This document shows positions 41,153 through 50,637 of a DNA stretch of 64,000 bases, piece after piece (positions within the stretch are counted from its first letter, which is position 1; the number at the start of each line of letters is the position of its first letter). The translations under genes and the position numbers were made by a program. The DNA is from Coleofasciculaceae cyanobacterium (lineage in GTDB: Bacteria > Cyanobacteriota > Cyanobacteriia > Cyanobacteriales > Xenococcaceae), in NCBI GenBank assembly GCA_036703275.1, contig DATNPK010000089.1:124001-188000 (forward strand), in the 5' to 3' direction. The notes below the pieces were generated by a model, which made no database searches, was not told the DNA's origin, and saw only the letters and a program-made list of their open reading frames with translations.

Positions 41153-42382
41153 TTAATTAACAGTTGCCGCCGATTTTTCTAATGCTTTGGTCAGGGTAAT
41201 TAACTTATTAGGGTCACAAGGTTTAGTTAGATAGTCTGTCGCGCCAACTATTTTGGCTCTAACTCGGTCGATCATGCCATCTCTTCCTGTAAGCATCACA
41301 ATCGGAATTTCTTTGAATTTTTGTGATTTTCTTAATAGACTACAGAGATCGTAGCCGTTGAGATTAGGCATATTGATGTCCAGAAAAATCACCGCCGGTT
41401 GATGTTGCGATAGTTTTTTTAAGGCTAGAGTGGGATCTAAAATACTCAAGACTCTATAGCCACCTGCTTCTAACGTCATTCTTAGCTGTTTTTGAACTGT
41501 TTTGCTATCATCAACACAGACGATTAAAGCTGATGAATTATCACTCTTAGACTCAGATGATTGAAGCAAATCAGACTTTGTTTGGCTAGAAGTTAAATTA
41601 CTTTTTTTAGTCTGACTTTTCTGCTGGAGTTCTTCTAGAGTCAGTTCTTTGAAAGGGAAGAGGTCAATTAAACCTTCAGCTATAGATTGTTTGAGATATT
41701 TTGCCAAAAAATAGGTATCAGCGTTAGCTTTAGTCGCTATTTGGTACAGGCAACTTTTGGCAACAAATAAGCTAACAAAGGATGAAAGTTTATGTGTTTT
41801 GGCGATCGGCTCTAGTTCTGGATTAGCGTACTTGGGTTGCCAAATTTTATAAAACTTGAGCGCATTTTTCTGCTCTAAATATAAACGACAAAAGCAAGAA
41901 GGAAGATAAGATCTAATTTGTTGCCAAGCCTTAATTTGCTCTTCTAATTTAGCGACCAACTGTTCTAAGCTAAAGCTAATTATTGATTTTTTAATTCGTC
42001 TGGCGGGGATTAAATTAATTTTAGTTTGTTCGATACTTAAAACATTGCCTAATGCTTCTCTGGTAAATCGAAACAAATGTTTTTTAATCTCTAGATTAGA
42101 TAACTGTTTGTTAGCCAAAGCTTGACATAGCTGGACATATTCTGAGGTTTCTTTTTTGTCTAGCTGAGGACACTGCGAACCCAAGTTAAATTTCTGCCAG
42201 AGGTAGTTTAAGCGTACCTGTTGACCTATGGAACTATTAATATACTGTATTTTTCCTTCCAGCAAGTAAACATTCCAACTAACAGAAGCATCTTGCGGTT
42301 CTTCAATTTCAATACAGCCAGACCAAGCTTCGTTAGATTTTACTTTAAGAACCTGTAAGGGATTCTGAAAATTATTGTTCAT
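41153..42382 (-). CDS. PatA/PixG-like response regulator with N-terminal DUF4388-type domain
   Basis: A 409-residue protein with an N-terminal PATAN/DUF4388-like region (ALQVLK type, VYLLEGKIQYINSS), a middle helical part and a C-terminal receiver from about residue 280 (CVDDSKTVQKQLR, Asp in FLDINMPNLNGYD, Lys in TKPCDP). PatA-like proteins head cyanobacterial taxis operons (PixG, PilG, HmpA) and regulate pilus motors. This is the first gene of the second, complete taxis operon. Confidence 0.88.
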   Translation of the reverse strand: MNNNFQNPLQVLKVKSNEAWSGCIEIEEPQDASVSWNVYLLEGKIQYINSSIGQQVRLNYLWQKFNLGSQCPQLDKKETSEYVQLCQALANKQLSNLEIKKHLFRFTREALGNVLSIEQTKINLIPARRIKKSIISFSLEQLVAKLEEQIKAWQQIRSYLPSCFCRLYLEQKNALKFYKIWQPKYANPELEPIAKTHKLSSFVSLFVAKSCLYQIATKANADTYFLAKYLKQSIAEGLIDLFPFKELTLEELQQKSQTKKSNLTSSQTKSDLLQSSESKSDNSSALIVCVDDSKTVQKQLRMTLEAGGYRVLSILDPTLALKKLSQHQPAVIFLDINMPNLNGYDLCSLLRKSQKFKEIPIVMLTGRDGMIDRVRAKIVGATDYLTKPCDPNKLITLTKALEKSAATVN

Positions 42383-42609
42383 GATGTTGCTGAAATTTCC
42401 TGGAGAAATAAGCCAAAAATAGGGCGAAGTTTATTCCACGAGTAAAAATACGGCGATCTTCCTTTCTCGCGTCAAAAAAAACTTCATCAGAAAGTAGAAT
42501 ACAACTGACTCAAAATAAGCATATTTGTCGTACTGTTTTTATTGTTCCCAAAAACTTTACTGAAATTCAGGTTCTGATTATTTATATTTCAGATAAGAGA
42601 TAGATAATT

Positions 42610-43973
42610 ATGGGTTTAATCATTGCTGGCGATCGCTCTGGAGTAGGCAAAACAACCGTTACCCTAGCCATACTGGCTTATCTGACAGCACAAAGCGATC
42701 GCGTACAGTCATTCAAAGTGGGGCCAGATTACATCGATCCCATGTTTCATCGTGCTGTAACAGGTTTACCCTGTCGCAACTTAGATCCTGTACTAACTTC
42801 CCCAAGCTATGTCCAAGAGTGTTTTAATCGTCACGCACAAGGTGCTGACTGGGTAGTAATCGAAGGTGTAATGGGATTATTTGACGGTATTAGCAACCCC
42901 AATAAATCAGAATCTTTAAATGACTATGGCAGCACTGCTCATATTGCCAGAATATTAGATTTACCCGTAGTGTTAGTTTTAGACTGTTCTAGCTTATCGA
43001 CTTCGATCGCTGCGATCGCCTATGGTTATACCAACATAGATCCTCAAGTAAATATTGCCGGGGTAATTTTAAATAAGGTGGCAAGCGATCGTCATTTAGA
43101 GCTATTAGAAACGGCATTAGCTAGTATTAAAATGCCAATTGTAGGAGTTTTAAGACGCGACGCGGCAGTAACTATCCCAGATCGCCATTTAGGTTTAGTT
43201 CCCTTCGCCGAACTTCCTAGTATTAGTGGTATTTTTGCCCAATTAGCCGATTTAGCTAAAACATCATTTAATTGGGATAAACTTGGTTCTCTTCTGGGTC
43301 AATCATCACCCAGTCACTTACTCACCCAGTCACTTACTCACCAATCAAAATCGCAGTAGCTCAAGATCGAGCCTTTAATTTTTATTACCAAGACAATCTA
43401 GATATCTTGACTGAACTAGGTGCAGAACTTATATTTTGGAGTCCGCTTCAAGATCACAATCTCCCCGATGAGATCCAAGGACTATACTTTGGTGGTGGTT
43501 TTCCCGAAGTATTTGCTCAACAGTTAGCTGACAACAAAAACGTTTTAAAACAGCTTAAACAGATTATTCAAGCTGGCATTCCTACTTATGCTGAATGTGG
43601 TGGCTTAATGTATCTCTGCAAACAGCTAATAGATTTTAAGCAACAAAGTTGGTCGATGGTAGGAGTTATTCCCAGCAATGTGACTATGCAAGCAAAATTA
43701 ACTTTAGGCTATCGACAAGCGATCGCGCTACAGGATAGTTCTTTAATTTCAGCACAACAAATAGTTCAAGGACACGAGTTTCATCGCTCTAAATTAATCA
43801 CACATCCAGAACATCCTCAATGGCAGCTACAGGGCTTTCATCAGTCTAGTCCTCAATTAACAGAAGGCTGGAATATCAATCGACTACACGCTTCCTATCT
43901 CCATATCCACTGGGGGGGCGCAAAATATCTGGCTCAAAGATTTATTCAAAGTTGCCGAAATTTTCCAATTTAG
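42610..43973 (+). pseudogene. cobB: Cobyrinate a,c-diamide synthase, frame broken inside a 16-bp tandem repeat
   Basis: Amidates cobyrinate in B12 synthesis. The N-terminal ATPase half (GDRSGVGKTTVTLA P-loop, FKVGPDYIDPMFH, VIEGVMGLFDG) runs to a stop at 43357. The C-terminal glutaminase half (YAECGGLMYLC with its catalytic Cys, then LHIHWGG) continues in another frame, with normal family sequence visible again from 43341 (IKIAVAQDRAFNFYY). The break lies in the linker, in a perfect 16-bp repeat at 43306-43342. Removing both units or adding a third would restore one frame. It may be a real mutation, phase variation or an assembly collapse. Confidence 0.8.
43306..43342 (+). repeat. 16-bp tandem repeat in the cobB linker, 2.3 copies
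   Basis: The unit TCACCCAGTCACTTAC occurs twice perfectly, followed by a five-base partial copy (TCACC). Sixteen is not a multiple of three, so each copy gained or lost shifts the frame of cobB. Zero or three copies give an intact protein. Confidence 0.95.
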
Positions 43974-44014
43974 TTATATTGATTGGAGATACATAGTTAT
44001 CAAATTAGCCATTT

Positions 44015-44270
44015 AGGGATACAGGAGGTGATGCCCATGACAGAATATAGTAGTAACATGGGTCTCCTAGTTGATGATAGCCAGCTGTGTGCTGGGGCTG
44101 TTCTTTAAGCAGTCGCATCTTGAACTTCTTCGGAAGTAACTAGGTAGACATTGTTGGAGTTCCTTCCAGCAGTTAGGTTTCGACTAAGAGACCCTCTAGA
44201 CCGCCCTCATGAGTAATAACCATTGCAGCTTTGCTGTTTACCGTTATGGACTTGTGGGGGCGGATAGTTT
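44015..44270 (+). ncRNA. Candidate structured RNA between cobB and cysK
   Basis: About 250 bases fold into a row of stems: AGGAG/CTCCT enclosing CCCATG/CATGGG (44023-44068), AGCCAGC/GCTGGGGCT (44079-44099), ACTTC-UUCG-GAAGT (44124-44137), GGTTTC/GAGACC (44176-44193), and a 14-bp stem 44201-44214/44250-44263 with wobble pairs enclosing ATAAC/GTTAT and CAGC/GCTG. The C(UUCG)G tetraloop and compensating G-U pairs argue for a functional RNA. It is not recognisably tmRNA, RNase P RNA, SRP RNA or a known riboswitch; 6S RNA is possible but I cannot confirm it. It could also be the cysK leader. Confidence 0.5.
44037..44108 (+). CDS. Possible 23-residue leader peptide within the structured RNA
   Basis: An ATG at 44037 lies eight bases after AGGAGG, part of a ten-base perfect complement to the 16S rRNA 3' end (AGGAGGTGAT, 44023-44032). 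The frame (MTEYSSNMG ... CAGAVL) ends with TAA at 44106. The ribosome site itself is paired in the first stem, so translation would be structure-controlled. Whether it is translated is unknown. Confidence 0.25.
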   Translation: MTEYSSNMGLLVDDSQLCAGAVL

Positions 44271-44409
44271 TTGAGCAAATATATATTTCTGGTTTATTTC
44301 GGCAATCTCTACAGGAAATAAAGCTGAGAATTATAAACTATTAACAAATTGCTCGCTCGAGCAGTCAATAAGCAAGCAAAATAAATAATACCGATTACTT
44401 TTGCGTCCT

Positions 44410-45363
44410 ATGAAAATTGCGAAAAACGTTACCGAACTGGTAGGCAGAACTCCTTTAGTACAGCTCAATCGTATTCCCCAAGCAGAAGGATGTATGGCAA
44501 AAATAATAGTAAAATTAGAAGGAATGAATCCTGCTGCCTCTGTTAAAGACCGCATTGGGGTAAATATGATTAACGCAGCCGAAGCCGAAGGGACAATTAC
44601 CCCTGGTAAAACAATTTTAGTTGAACCAACATCAGGTAATACAGGAATTGCGCTGGCAATGGCAGCAGCAGCCAAAGGTTACAAGCTGATTTTAACTATG
44701 CCCGAAACCATGAATAAAGAACGACGGCTGATGTTAAAAGCTTATGGCGCACAGTTAGAACTGACTCCTGGCAGCGAGGGAATGGCAGGATGTATCAGGA
44801 AGGCACAGGAAATTAGCGAAAATGTACCCGATGCCTATATGTTACAGCAGTTTAATAACCCTGCTAATCCAGAAATTCATAAAAGCACTACCGCTGAAGA
44901 AGTTTGGGCAGATACTGATGGCAAGGTAGACATAATTGTGGCGGGAGTTGGTACAGGAGGCACAATTACAGGTTTAGCAGAAGTCCTCAAAAGATACAAG
45001 CCAGAATTAAAAGCGATCGCGGTTGAACCAATCGGCAGCCCGATCTTGTCAGGAGGACAACCAGGTTCTCATAAAATTCTGGGAATTGGTGCAGGCTTTG
45101 TCCCAGAAGTATTAAAAATAGATCTAATTGATGAAGTGATTACTGTTACCGATGATGAGGCGATCGATTTTGGTCGTCGCTTAGCCCGAGAAGAAGGCTT
45201 GTTATCAGGTATTTCGACTGGTGCAGCTCTTGCAGCAGCAGTCAAGGTGGCACAAAAACCAGAGAATAAAGATAAGCTAATTGTGATGATTCAGCCCAGC
45301 TTTGGTGAACGTTATCTTAGTACACCATTGTTTGCCGATCTCGAACAGCCTGTCTTTAATTAA
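44410..45363 (+). CDS. cysK: Cysteine synthase A
   Basis: PLP enzyme that makes cysteine from O-acetylserine and sulfide. The PLP lysine is Lys46 in SVKDRIG, with the PTSGNTG substrate loop and the phosphate-binding GTGGTITG loop intact. The ATG at 44410 ([20 protein letters not shown]) matches the family start better than a TTG at 44401. Length is 317 residues. A hairpin with T run follows. The long structured leader upstream is unusual. Confidence 0.95.
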   Translation: MKIAKNVTELVGRTPLVQLNRIPQAEGCMAKIIVKLEGMNPAASVKDRIGVNMINAAEAEGTITPGKTILVEPTSGNTGIALAMAAAAKGYKLILTMPETMNKERRLMLKAYGAQLELTPGSEGMAGCIRKAQEISENVPDAYMLQQFNNPANPEIHKSTTAEEVWADTDGKVDIIVAGVGTGGTITGLAEVLKRYKPELKAIAVEPIGSPILSGGQPGSHKILGIGAGFVPEVLKIDLIDEVITVTDDEAIDFGRRLAREEGLLSGISTGAALAAAVKVAQKPENKDKLIVMIQPSFGERYLSTPLFADLEQPVFN

Positions 45364-45364
45364 G

Positions 45365-45389
45365 CTAAAAGCTATCAGCTATTAGTTTT
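45365..45389 (+). terminator. Probable terminator of cysK
   Basis: CTAAAAGCT pairs with AGCTATTAG (one A-A mismatch) around ATC and is followed by four T, two bases after the cysK stop. Confidence 0.5.
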
Positions 45390-45449
45390 GCTCACCCACT
45401 TTATCATAATTAGTCCTCTAGCAAATTAAACTAAAAATGATCCAAAGCC

Positions 45450-46145
45450 GTGAATCATTATCAAGTTCTTCAAGTTAATCTAAAAGCCACTCAACAAGAG
45501 ATTAAACAGTCATACCGACGTTTGGCAAAGCAATTTCATCCAGACAGCCAAAACGAAGTTCAAAACTCTGACAAGATTATTGCCATAAATGCTGCTTATG
45601 AAGTTTTGGGCAACAGCAACAGCAGACGCTTATATGACCGACAACAACAGCTTGGTCAAGCCAGTGATAGTGATTTCTTGATCAGACGACAGGCAAGAAA
45701 TGCTGCTGCTCATAGACAATATCAACAGCAACGCGCTTATACTACACCAGAAGTAAGTTATCAACAGTGGTTACAAGAGGTTTATTTTCCGATTCATCGT
45801 CTAACAAACGAAATTCTCGATCCCTTAGAAATAGAGATAGACCGTTTGTCTGCCGATCCATTTGATGATAGTTTAATGGAAAATTTTGAAGCGTATTTAG
45901 ATAGCTGCGAAGATTATTGGCAACAGGCGCAACAGAAGCTAACATCTCAACCAAATCCTGCTCAATTAGCAGGAGTTGCAGCTAATTTGTACTATTGTCT
46001 CAATCATATCGGTGATGGTATCAAGGAATTAAAGTGGTTTACCTTAAACTACAACGATCGCTATCTCCATACGGGACAAGAGATATTTAGAATTGCCGAA
46101 CAGCTACACGATCAAGCTCAAGAAAGAGCAATGTCTTTTTTATAA
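45450..46145 (+). CDS. DnaJ-domain protein
   Basis: A 231-residue protein with an N-terminal J domain (about residues 2-65) that stimulates a DnaK ATPase through its HPD motif, seen in QFHPDSQN. No zinc-finger or C-terminal substrate domains of classical DnaJ follow; instead the rest is helical (VYFPIHRLTNEILDPLE, LDSCEDYWQQAQQK). Such short J proteins are common in cyanobacteria and give a DnaK a special client. The start is GTG at 45450. Confidence 0.85.
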   Translation: MNHYQVLQVNLKATQQEIKQSYRRLAKQFHPDSQNEVQNSDKIIAINAAYEVLGNSNSRRLYDRQQQLGQASDSDFLIRRQARNAAAHRQYQQQRAYTTPEVSYQQWLQEVYFPIHRLTNEILDPLEIEIDRLSADPFDDSLMENFEAYLDSCEDYWQQAQQKLTSQPNPAQLAGVAANLYYCLNHIGDGIKELKWFTLNYNDRYLHTGQEIFRIAEQLHDQAQERAMSFL

Positions 46146-46254
46146 TCAGTCAAGATAGTCCCCAATCTCCAATCTGTCGATCCCCACGAAATAGTTTATC
46201 CTGATAGAAGAAACGATTTACTTAACTTTACATTTTAAAATATCAGTCCAATAT

Positions 46255-47124
46255 ATGGAATGTACTATTCATCGTCGCGCCCAGTTTTCTGCGAGTCATC
46301 GCTACTGGTTGCCAGAATTAGACGACGCAGAAAACAAACGCCTTTTTGGTGCTTGTAGTCGTTTTCCAGGACACGGACATAATTATTTGCTGTATGTATC
46401 CTTGGCTGGTGATTTGGATCAATATGGCATGGTAGAAAATCTATCTGTAGTCAAACAAGTAATTAAACGAGAAGTTACCAGCCAGCTAAACTATTCTTAT
46501 CTCAACGATACTTGGTCAGAATTTCAGTCAACTTTACCCACCACTGAAAATATTTCTAGAGTAATTTGGCAAAGACTTGCGCCTCATCTACCTTTAGTTA
46601 ACGTTAGATTATTTGAACATCCCGAACTTTGGACGGATTATAAAGGAAATAATATGGAAGCTAATTTAACAGTCAAAACTCATTTTAGTGCAGCACATCG
46701 TTTAGCGATTTCTAGCCTCAGCTTTGAAGAAAACCAAGAGATTTATGGCAAGTGCGCTCGTCCTAATGGTCATGGACACAATTATCATTTAGAAGTTACC
46801 GTAGCCGGAGAGATAGATTCTCGCACAGGAATGCTGGTTGATTTGGGCGCACTGCAAAATGCGATCGATGAATACGTTGTTGAACCTTTCGACCATACCT
46901 TTTTAAATAAAGATATTCCTTATTTTGCTGAGGTTGTACCTACAGCGGAGAATATTGCGGTTCGGATTGCCGATTTATTGCGATCGCCCATCCAAGAATT
47001 AGGTGTAGAGCTTGATAAAGTTAAGCTAATCGAAAGCCCTAATAACTCCTGTGAAATTAATTGCCGTTCTGCTAAAACAACTACCAAAGCAGGAAATCAT
47101 CAGCCTGCCATGGTTTCCTCATAA
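46255..47124 (+). CDS. Two-domain 6-carboxytetrahydropterin/6-pyruvoyltetrahydropterin synthase
   Basis: A 289-residue fusion of two PTPS/QueD domains. Each has zinc-binding histidines (FSASH and GHGHNY in the first, FSAAH and GHGHNY in the second) and a cysteine in the catalytic position (GACSRFPGHGH; GKCARPNGHGH). QueD makes the precursor of queuosine; PTPS makes a precursor of tetrahydrobiopterin-type pterins such as cyanopterin. Which product is made here cannot be told. Both halves keep the metal ligands. A terminator follows. Confidence 0.88.
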   Translation: MECTIHRRAQFSASHRYWLPELDDAENKRLFGACSRFPGHGHNYLLYVSLAGDLDQYGMVENLSVVKQVIKREVTSQLNYSYLNDTWSEFQSTLPTTENISRVIWQRLAPHLPLVNVRLFEHPELWTDYKGNNMEANLTVKTHFSAAHRLAISSLSFEENQEIYGKCARPNGHGHNYHLEVTVAGEIDSRTGMLVDLGALQNAIDEYVVEPFDHTFLNKDIPYFAEVVPTAENIAVRIADLLRSPIQELGVELDKVKLIESPNNSCEINCRSAKTTTKAGNHQPAMVSS

Positions 47125-47536
47125 TACACCGACAAATTAAATCTTCTGGCTGATTTTATCAAAAATTAATCGGGATATCTTATTTTATAGAGGAGAGGAT
47201 ATCCCTTTTTGCTTGAAATATAATTACTTACCTTTGCCGAATTATGACTACTATCAACATAAAGCGAAAATTAAGATTAACGTAGCAGTTTTGCTTAATT
47301 AATGTTGGATAATACTCGTAATCTGTTGAAAACTAGAAATATATCCCATTAAAGCGCATAATCTACCATAGGCTGACGACTATACTGTAAAAGCATACTT
47401 AAGACTATTAATAGTTACTTGAGTAATCTAATCAACATCAAAAGTGTTTGGTAATATGAGCAAAAGTATAGTCGTTAATAGCGAATCAGAGCAATAGCAG
47501 ACTAATAATCATTTAAACAATAGGAGAGCCAAAAAC
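47125..47536. other. 412-bp gap before the CAAD gene
   Basis: Apart from the terminator at 47172-47210 the stretch is AT-rich with no coding frame. It presumably carries the promoter of the CAAD gene, whose ribosome site (TAGGAG) lies 11 bases before the ATG. No other element was seen. Confidence 0.5.
47172..47210 (+). terminator. Terminator after the two-domain pterin synthase gene
   Basis: GGGATATC (47172-47179) pairs with GATATCCC (47198-47205) around an 18-base loop, followed by five T. Confidence 0.65.
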
Positions 47537-47974
47537 ATGGAATCTAATACTCCAGAAGTCATTGAAACCCAAGAAACCACAAGTTTTGATAGTGAATCCG
47601 CAGGGGCGATCGCCTCTACTCCACCCAAATCACCACCGACAGACAGCGCGGTTCAAGAATATTTGAATACGGGTTCAAGATTTTTAAGTCAAATTTTTGA
47701 CTATCTCAAAGAGTTTGTCGACAATAATCAAAAATCGCTAGTCAACTTACTGCTAATTTTTCTAGGGATTATTGCAGTTAAGGTAACTTTAGCTATTATC
47801 TCAGCGATCAATGATATTCCGCTACTGGCGCCTACTTTTGAGTTAGTAGGTTTGGGCTATACTGGCTGGTTTGTTTATCGCTATTTGTTAACTAAATCTT
47901 CTCGTCAAGAATTAGTTCAAGAGTTTGAATCTCTTAAAACTCAGGTTGTGGGTCAAGATTCATCAAAGCTTTAA
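47537..47974 (+). CDS. curT: CAAD-domain thylakoid protein (CURT1-like)
   Basis: A 145-residue protein with a CAAD domain: an amphipathic helix, two transmembrane helices (LVNLLLIFLGIIAVKVTLAI and LVGLGYTGWFVYRYLL) and a charged C-terminal helix. CAAD/CURT proteins sit in thylakoid membranes and bend them at their edges; the same domain is appended to some cyanobacterial tRNA synthetases. The N-terminal 45 residues are Pro/Thr/Glu-rich. A strong terminator follows. The symbol is by analogy with the Synechocystis protein. Confidence 0.75.
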   Translation: MESNTPEVIETQETTSFDSESAGAIASTPPKSPPTDSAVQEYLNTGSRFLSQIFDYLKEFVDNNQKSLVNLLLIFLGIIAVKVTLAIISAINDIPLLAPTFELVGLGYTGWFVYRYLLTKSSRQELVQEFESLKTQVVGQDSSKL

Positions 47975-48003
47975 TAGCTTAAATTTTAATTTATAATCGG
48001 CGT

Positions 48004-48030
48004 CCCCAGGAAACTGTTCTGGGGCTTTTT
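48004..48030 (+). terminator. Terminator of the CAAD gene
   Basis: CCCCAG pairs with CTGGGG around a nine-base loop and is followed by C and five T. It ends at the stop of the convergent gene. Confidence 0.85.
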
Positions 48031-49357
48031 ATTTATCCAATAGTCTTAGCTGGTGATTAATTCTACTGTGAACCGTCTGCAATTCTCGAAGGTTGGTTAT
48101 TTCGGCAGAATCAAAACAAGCCTGAATTCTCCTGAGTGTCTTCTCTAGCTGCTTGGCTAATTGTAAAGCCTGTTCGCTAACCTTATCCATCTGTTGTTGC
48201 TCATAAATTTGCAAAGTCCGATTACGTAGAATTTGGATTCTTACTGTTTCTTCCTCTTGAAGCATAAACTCCAAACGAAGTAAGATTCGTTCCTGCTCAT
48301 AAAATCTTTCTAAGATTACTTTTTTAGGATAGGCAGCTGTAATTTCAGAAAGTCTTGCCATCTTTTTGATTTCGTCAATCAAACAACAGAAGATTGGCAA
48401 GGGAATTAACTCGATCTGAGATTGAGACAATTCCTGTTTGTGGGCAATAATGCTACCGCGATCGCTATAGCGAGTTAAGCTAAGATATTCAGTTTGATAT
48501 TTGAAAGCCTGTTCTAGCAATTTTTGCCACGATAGTTGAGGCATTAAAGTAGGTAAGTAGTTTTCAGATGCTGCGGCTTTTTGAGCCTGATTACCTAAAG
48601 TTTCGGCGATTAAATTCGCTATTGGTGCCTCGCCACAGGCAATTTCTGGATCTTCTTGAGATGTTCCTTGAGCTAATAGTTCAGCAGGATTTGCGCCAAT
48701 GATCGTCGGTTTGTCATCAGAATTACGAGATGCTTTGTGATTGAGAAACTCTGGCGGAATCTCAAAGAGTATTGCTGTTGAATCTGCCTTAGACTTAGAA
48801 GCTTTTTGCACAGAATGTGGAGTTAAATCTAAATCTTTGAGAAAGTCTAAGTCTGGAGGTAAATCTGGCAATCCTTGAGAAATCTTAGGCTGAGATGAAG
48901 CAAATTCTTCTGGCTGAGAAATAATTGTGGGATCTGAATCGATAGATCTGCTTCTTGGCAAGTTATTTGAATTGACATTACTAGTATTGAAGTCAGTGTC
49001 AATCAAAGTTTTGTTTTGATCTGGCTCGGATTTTTGAGGCTGGAGCGAACTTTGAGGATAAATAGATAGTATTATCTGATGAGTTTGAAGATCGATTAAT
49101 TGAATTTCTAAATTGTATCGAAAGACGTTGGCAATTGAATTGACAAACTTTAATGATTCTTGATTATCGGGATTTAACATACCCAAAACTAAATCCTTGC
49201 CGACTAGCTTTAGTGGCAGAACTTGGTAGTACCGACAAGAATCCACGGGAAAAATTTGCTCAATCAGCTGAAAAATTTCTTGATTATTAGCAAGACAATC
49301 GGCAAGTGTCGCTGTTTTGAAGTTACCAGAATTAGAACTATTATTCATTTGAGACAT
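48029..49357 (-). CDS. Protein with type II secretion E/PilB N-terminal-like domain
   Basis: A 442-residue protein. Residues about 20-115 resemble the MshEN/T2SSE N-terminal domain that binds c-di-GMP in PilB-type ATPases (YYQVLPLKLVGKDLVLGMLNP). A low-complexity Ser/Pro/Asp linker follows (about 115-270) and a helical C-terminal domain of about 170 residues with Leu- and Gln-rich coiled-coil patches (LQIYEQQQMDKVSEQALQL). No ATPase motifs are present. It is probably a regulator or adaptor in pilus or secretion biology; that is an inference from the N-terminus only. Confidence 0.6.
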   Translation of the reverse strand: MSQMNNSSNSGNFKTATLADCLANNQEIFQLIEQIFPVDSCRYYQVLPLKLVGKDLVLGMLNPDNQESLKFVNSIANVFRYNLEIQLIDLQTHQIILSIYPQSSLQPQKSEPDQNKTLIDTDFNTSNVNSNNLPRSRSIDSDPTIISQPEEFASSQPKISQGLPDLPPDLDFLKDLDLTPHSVQKASKSKADSTAILFEIPPEFLNHKASRNSDDKPTIIGANPAELLAQGTSQEDPEIACGEAPIANLIAETLGNQAQKAAASENYLPTLMPQLSWQKLLEQAFKYQTEYLSLTRYSDRGSIIAHKQELSQSQIELIPLPIFCCLIDEIKKMARLSEITAAYPKKVILERFYEQERILLRLEFMLQEEETVRIQILRNRTLQIYEQQQMDKVSEQALQLAKQLEKTLRRIQACFDSAEITNLRELQTVHSRINHQLRLLDK

Positions 49358-49704
49358 CGTGCCTAGCTTAAGAATTTGTTGAGTAATAATATAGATAATC
49401 TAGTAGTTGCCGAGCTGACTCTGATTTTGAGCTGCTGTTGATTGATAATTAAAATTCATTAGTTACTCCATCGCCTCGACAATGCCTTTAATTTTAAGTT
49501 ACCCAAATAAGTCAATAAGATTAGCAAAATTCTGGAGGAATTATTCTGGTTTATTTTCCCGTAGCTAGTAATAGCTATTTATATTTACTATACTTTTGCT
49601 CTTTTGTTTCCCATCGTCTCATCGGCGATCGCTTATAGATCTCCTTGGTCCTCAATTTGTTTTAAAATAATCCCTCTAAAGACAGTTAATAAATATTGAG
49701 ACAA
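49358..49704. other. 347-bp divergent gap before dapB
   Basis: AT-rich spacer between the minus-strand 48-kb gene and dapB. It has a HIP1-like GCGATCGC at about 49625 but no coding frame, tRNA or long palindrome. Promoters for both genes should lie here; none is clear. Confidence 0.4.
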
Positions 49705-50532
49705 ATGACAAATAAATCGCCGATTCCAGTGGTAGTTAATGGTGCTTTGGGTCAAATGGGTAGGGAGGTAATCAAAGCCGTATCTCAAGCAGAAGACATG
49801 ATGTTAGTTGGCGCGGTAGATCTTAATCCTGAATATATGGGTCAAGATATTGGCGAAATTATTGGTATTGGTGCGCTAGAAGTTCCTGTGCTGAATGATT
49901 TACAGAGTGTTTTGGTGTTGGCAACTCAAGAAAAGGTGCAGGGCGTGATGGTAGATTTTACTCATCCTGACAGCGTGTATGAAAACACTCGTAGCGCGAT
50001 CGCCTATGGAGTTCGTCCAGTAGTGGGTACGACAGGGTTAACCGATGAGCAGCTTCGAGATTTGAGTGATTTTGCTGAAAAAGCTAGTACAGGGACTCTA
50101 ATTATTCCTAACTTTTCAATTGGCATGGTATTACTCCAGCAGGCAGCGATCGCCGCTACTAAATATTTTGACCACGTAGAAATTATCGAGCTACATCACG
50201 ATCGCAAAGCTGATGCTCCTAGTGGCACAGCGATAAAAACGGCTCAAATGTTGGCAGAAATGGGTAAATCGTTCAATCGGGCCAAAGTTGTCGCCAAAGA
50301 GACTATAACTGGAGCGAGAGGCGGTATGGCAAACAGTAATATTCCCATTCACAGCATTCGCTTACCAGGTTTGATTGCCCATCAAGAGGTGTTATTTGGC
50401 GCATCTGGTCAACTCTATACCCTGCGTCATGACACAAGCGATCGCTCTTGCTATATGCCTGGCGTACTGCTTTCAATTCGTAAAGTGACCGAACTAACTT
50501 CCTTGGTTTATGGTTTAGAAAAAATAGTTTAG
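49705..50532 (+). CDS. dapB: 4-hydroxy-tetrahydrodipicolinate reductase
   Basis: Second step of lysine and diaminopimelate synthesis, NAD(P)H-dependent. The dinucleotide-binding motif is [10 protein letters not shown] near the N-terminus and the catalytic [13 protein letters not shown] motif is intact, with the GARG loop after it. The ATG at 49705 is preferred over a TTG at 49696. Length is 275 residues, usual for the family. Confidence 0.96.
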   Translation: MTNKSPIPVVVNGALGQMGREVIKAVSQAEDMMLVGAVDLNPEYMGQDIGEIIGIGALEVPVLNDLQSVLVLATQEKVQGVMVDFTHPDSVYENTRSAIAYGVRPVVGTTGLTDEQLRDLSDFAEKASTGTLIIPNFSIGMVLLQQAAIAATKYFDHVEIIELHHDRKADAPSGTAIKTAQMLAEMGKSFNRAKVVAKETITGARGGMANSNIPIHSIRLPGLIAHQEVLFGASGQLYTLRHDTSDRSCYMPGVLLSIRKVTELTSLVYGLEKIV

Positions 50533-50637
50533 CTATGATGTCGTTGCTGAGTATTTGACGATTAAGACGATCTAGAGTCAGCTTTAGGGAGTTTTGAATC
50601 TAGTTTTTAACCTTTTAGATTCGATTAATAATTTTTC

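Noticed and set aside
44015-44270. tmRNA (ssrA), suggested by GGGGCTGTTCT and GGTTTCGAC
   Set aside because: The two motifs are about 80 bases apart and there is no acceptor stem, tag frame or T-arm; the second motif is one arm of a local hairpin.
44331-44675. Minus-strand 114-codon frame over the cysK start
   Set aside because: Antisense to a strongly conserved gene; mirror of cysK codons.
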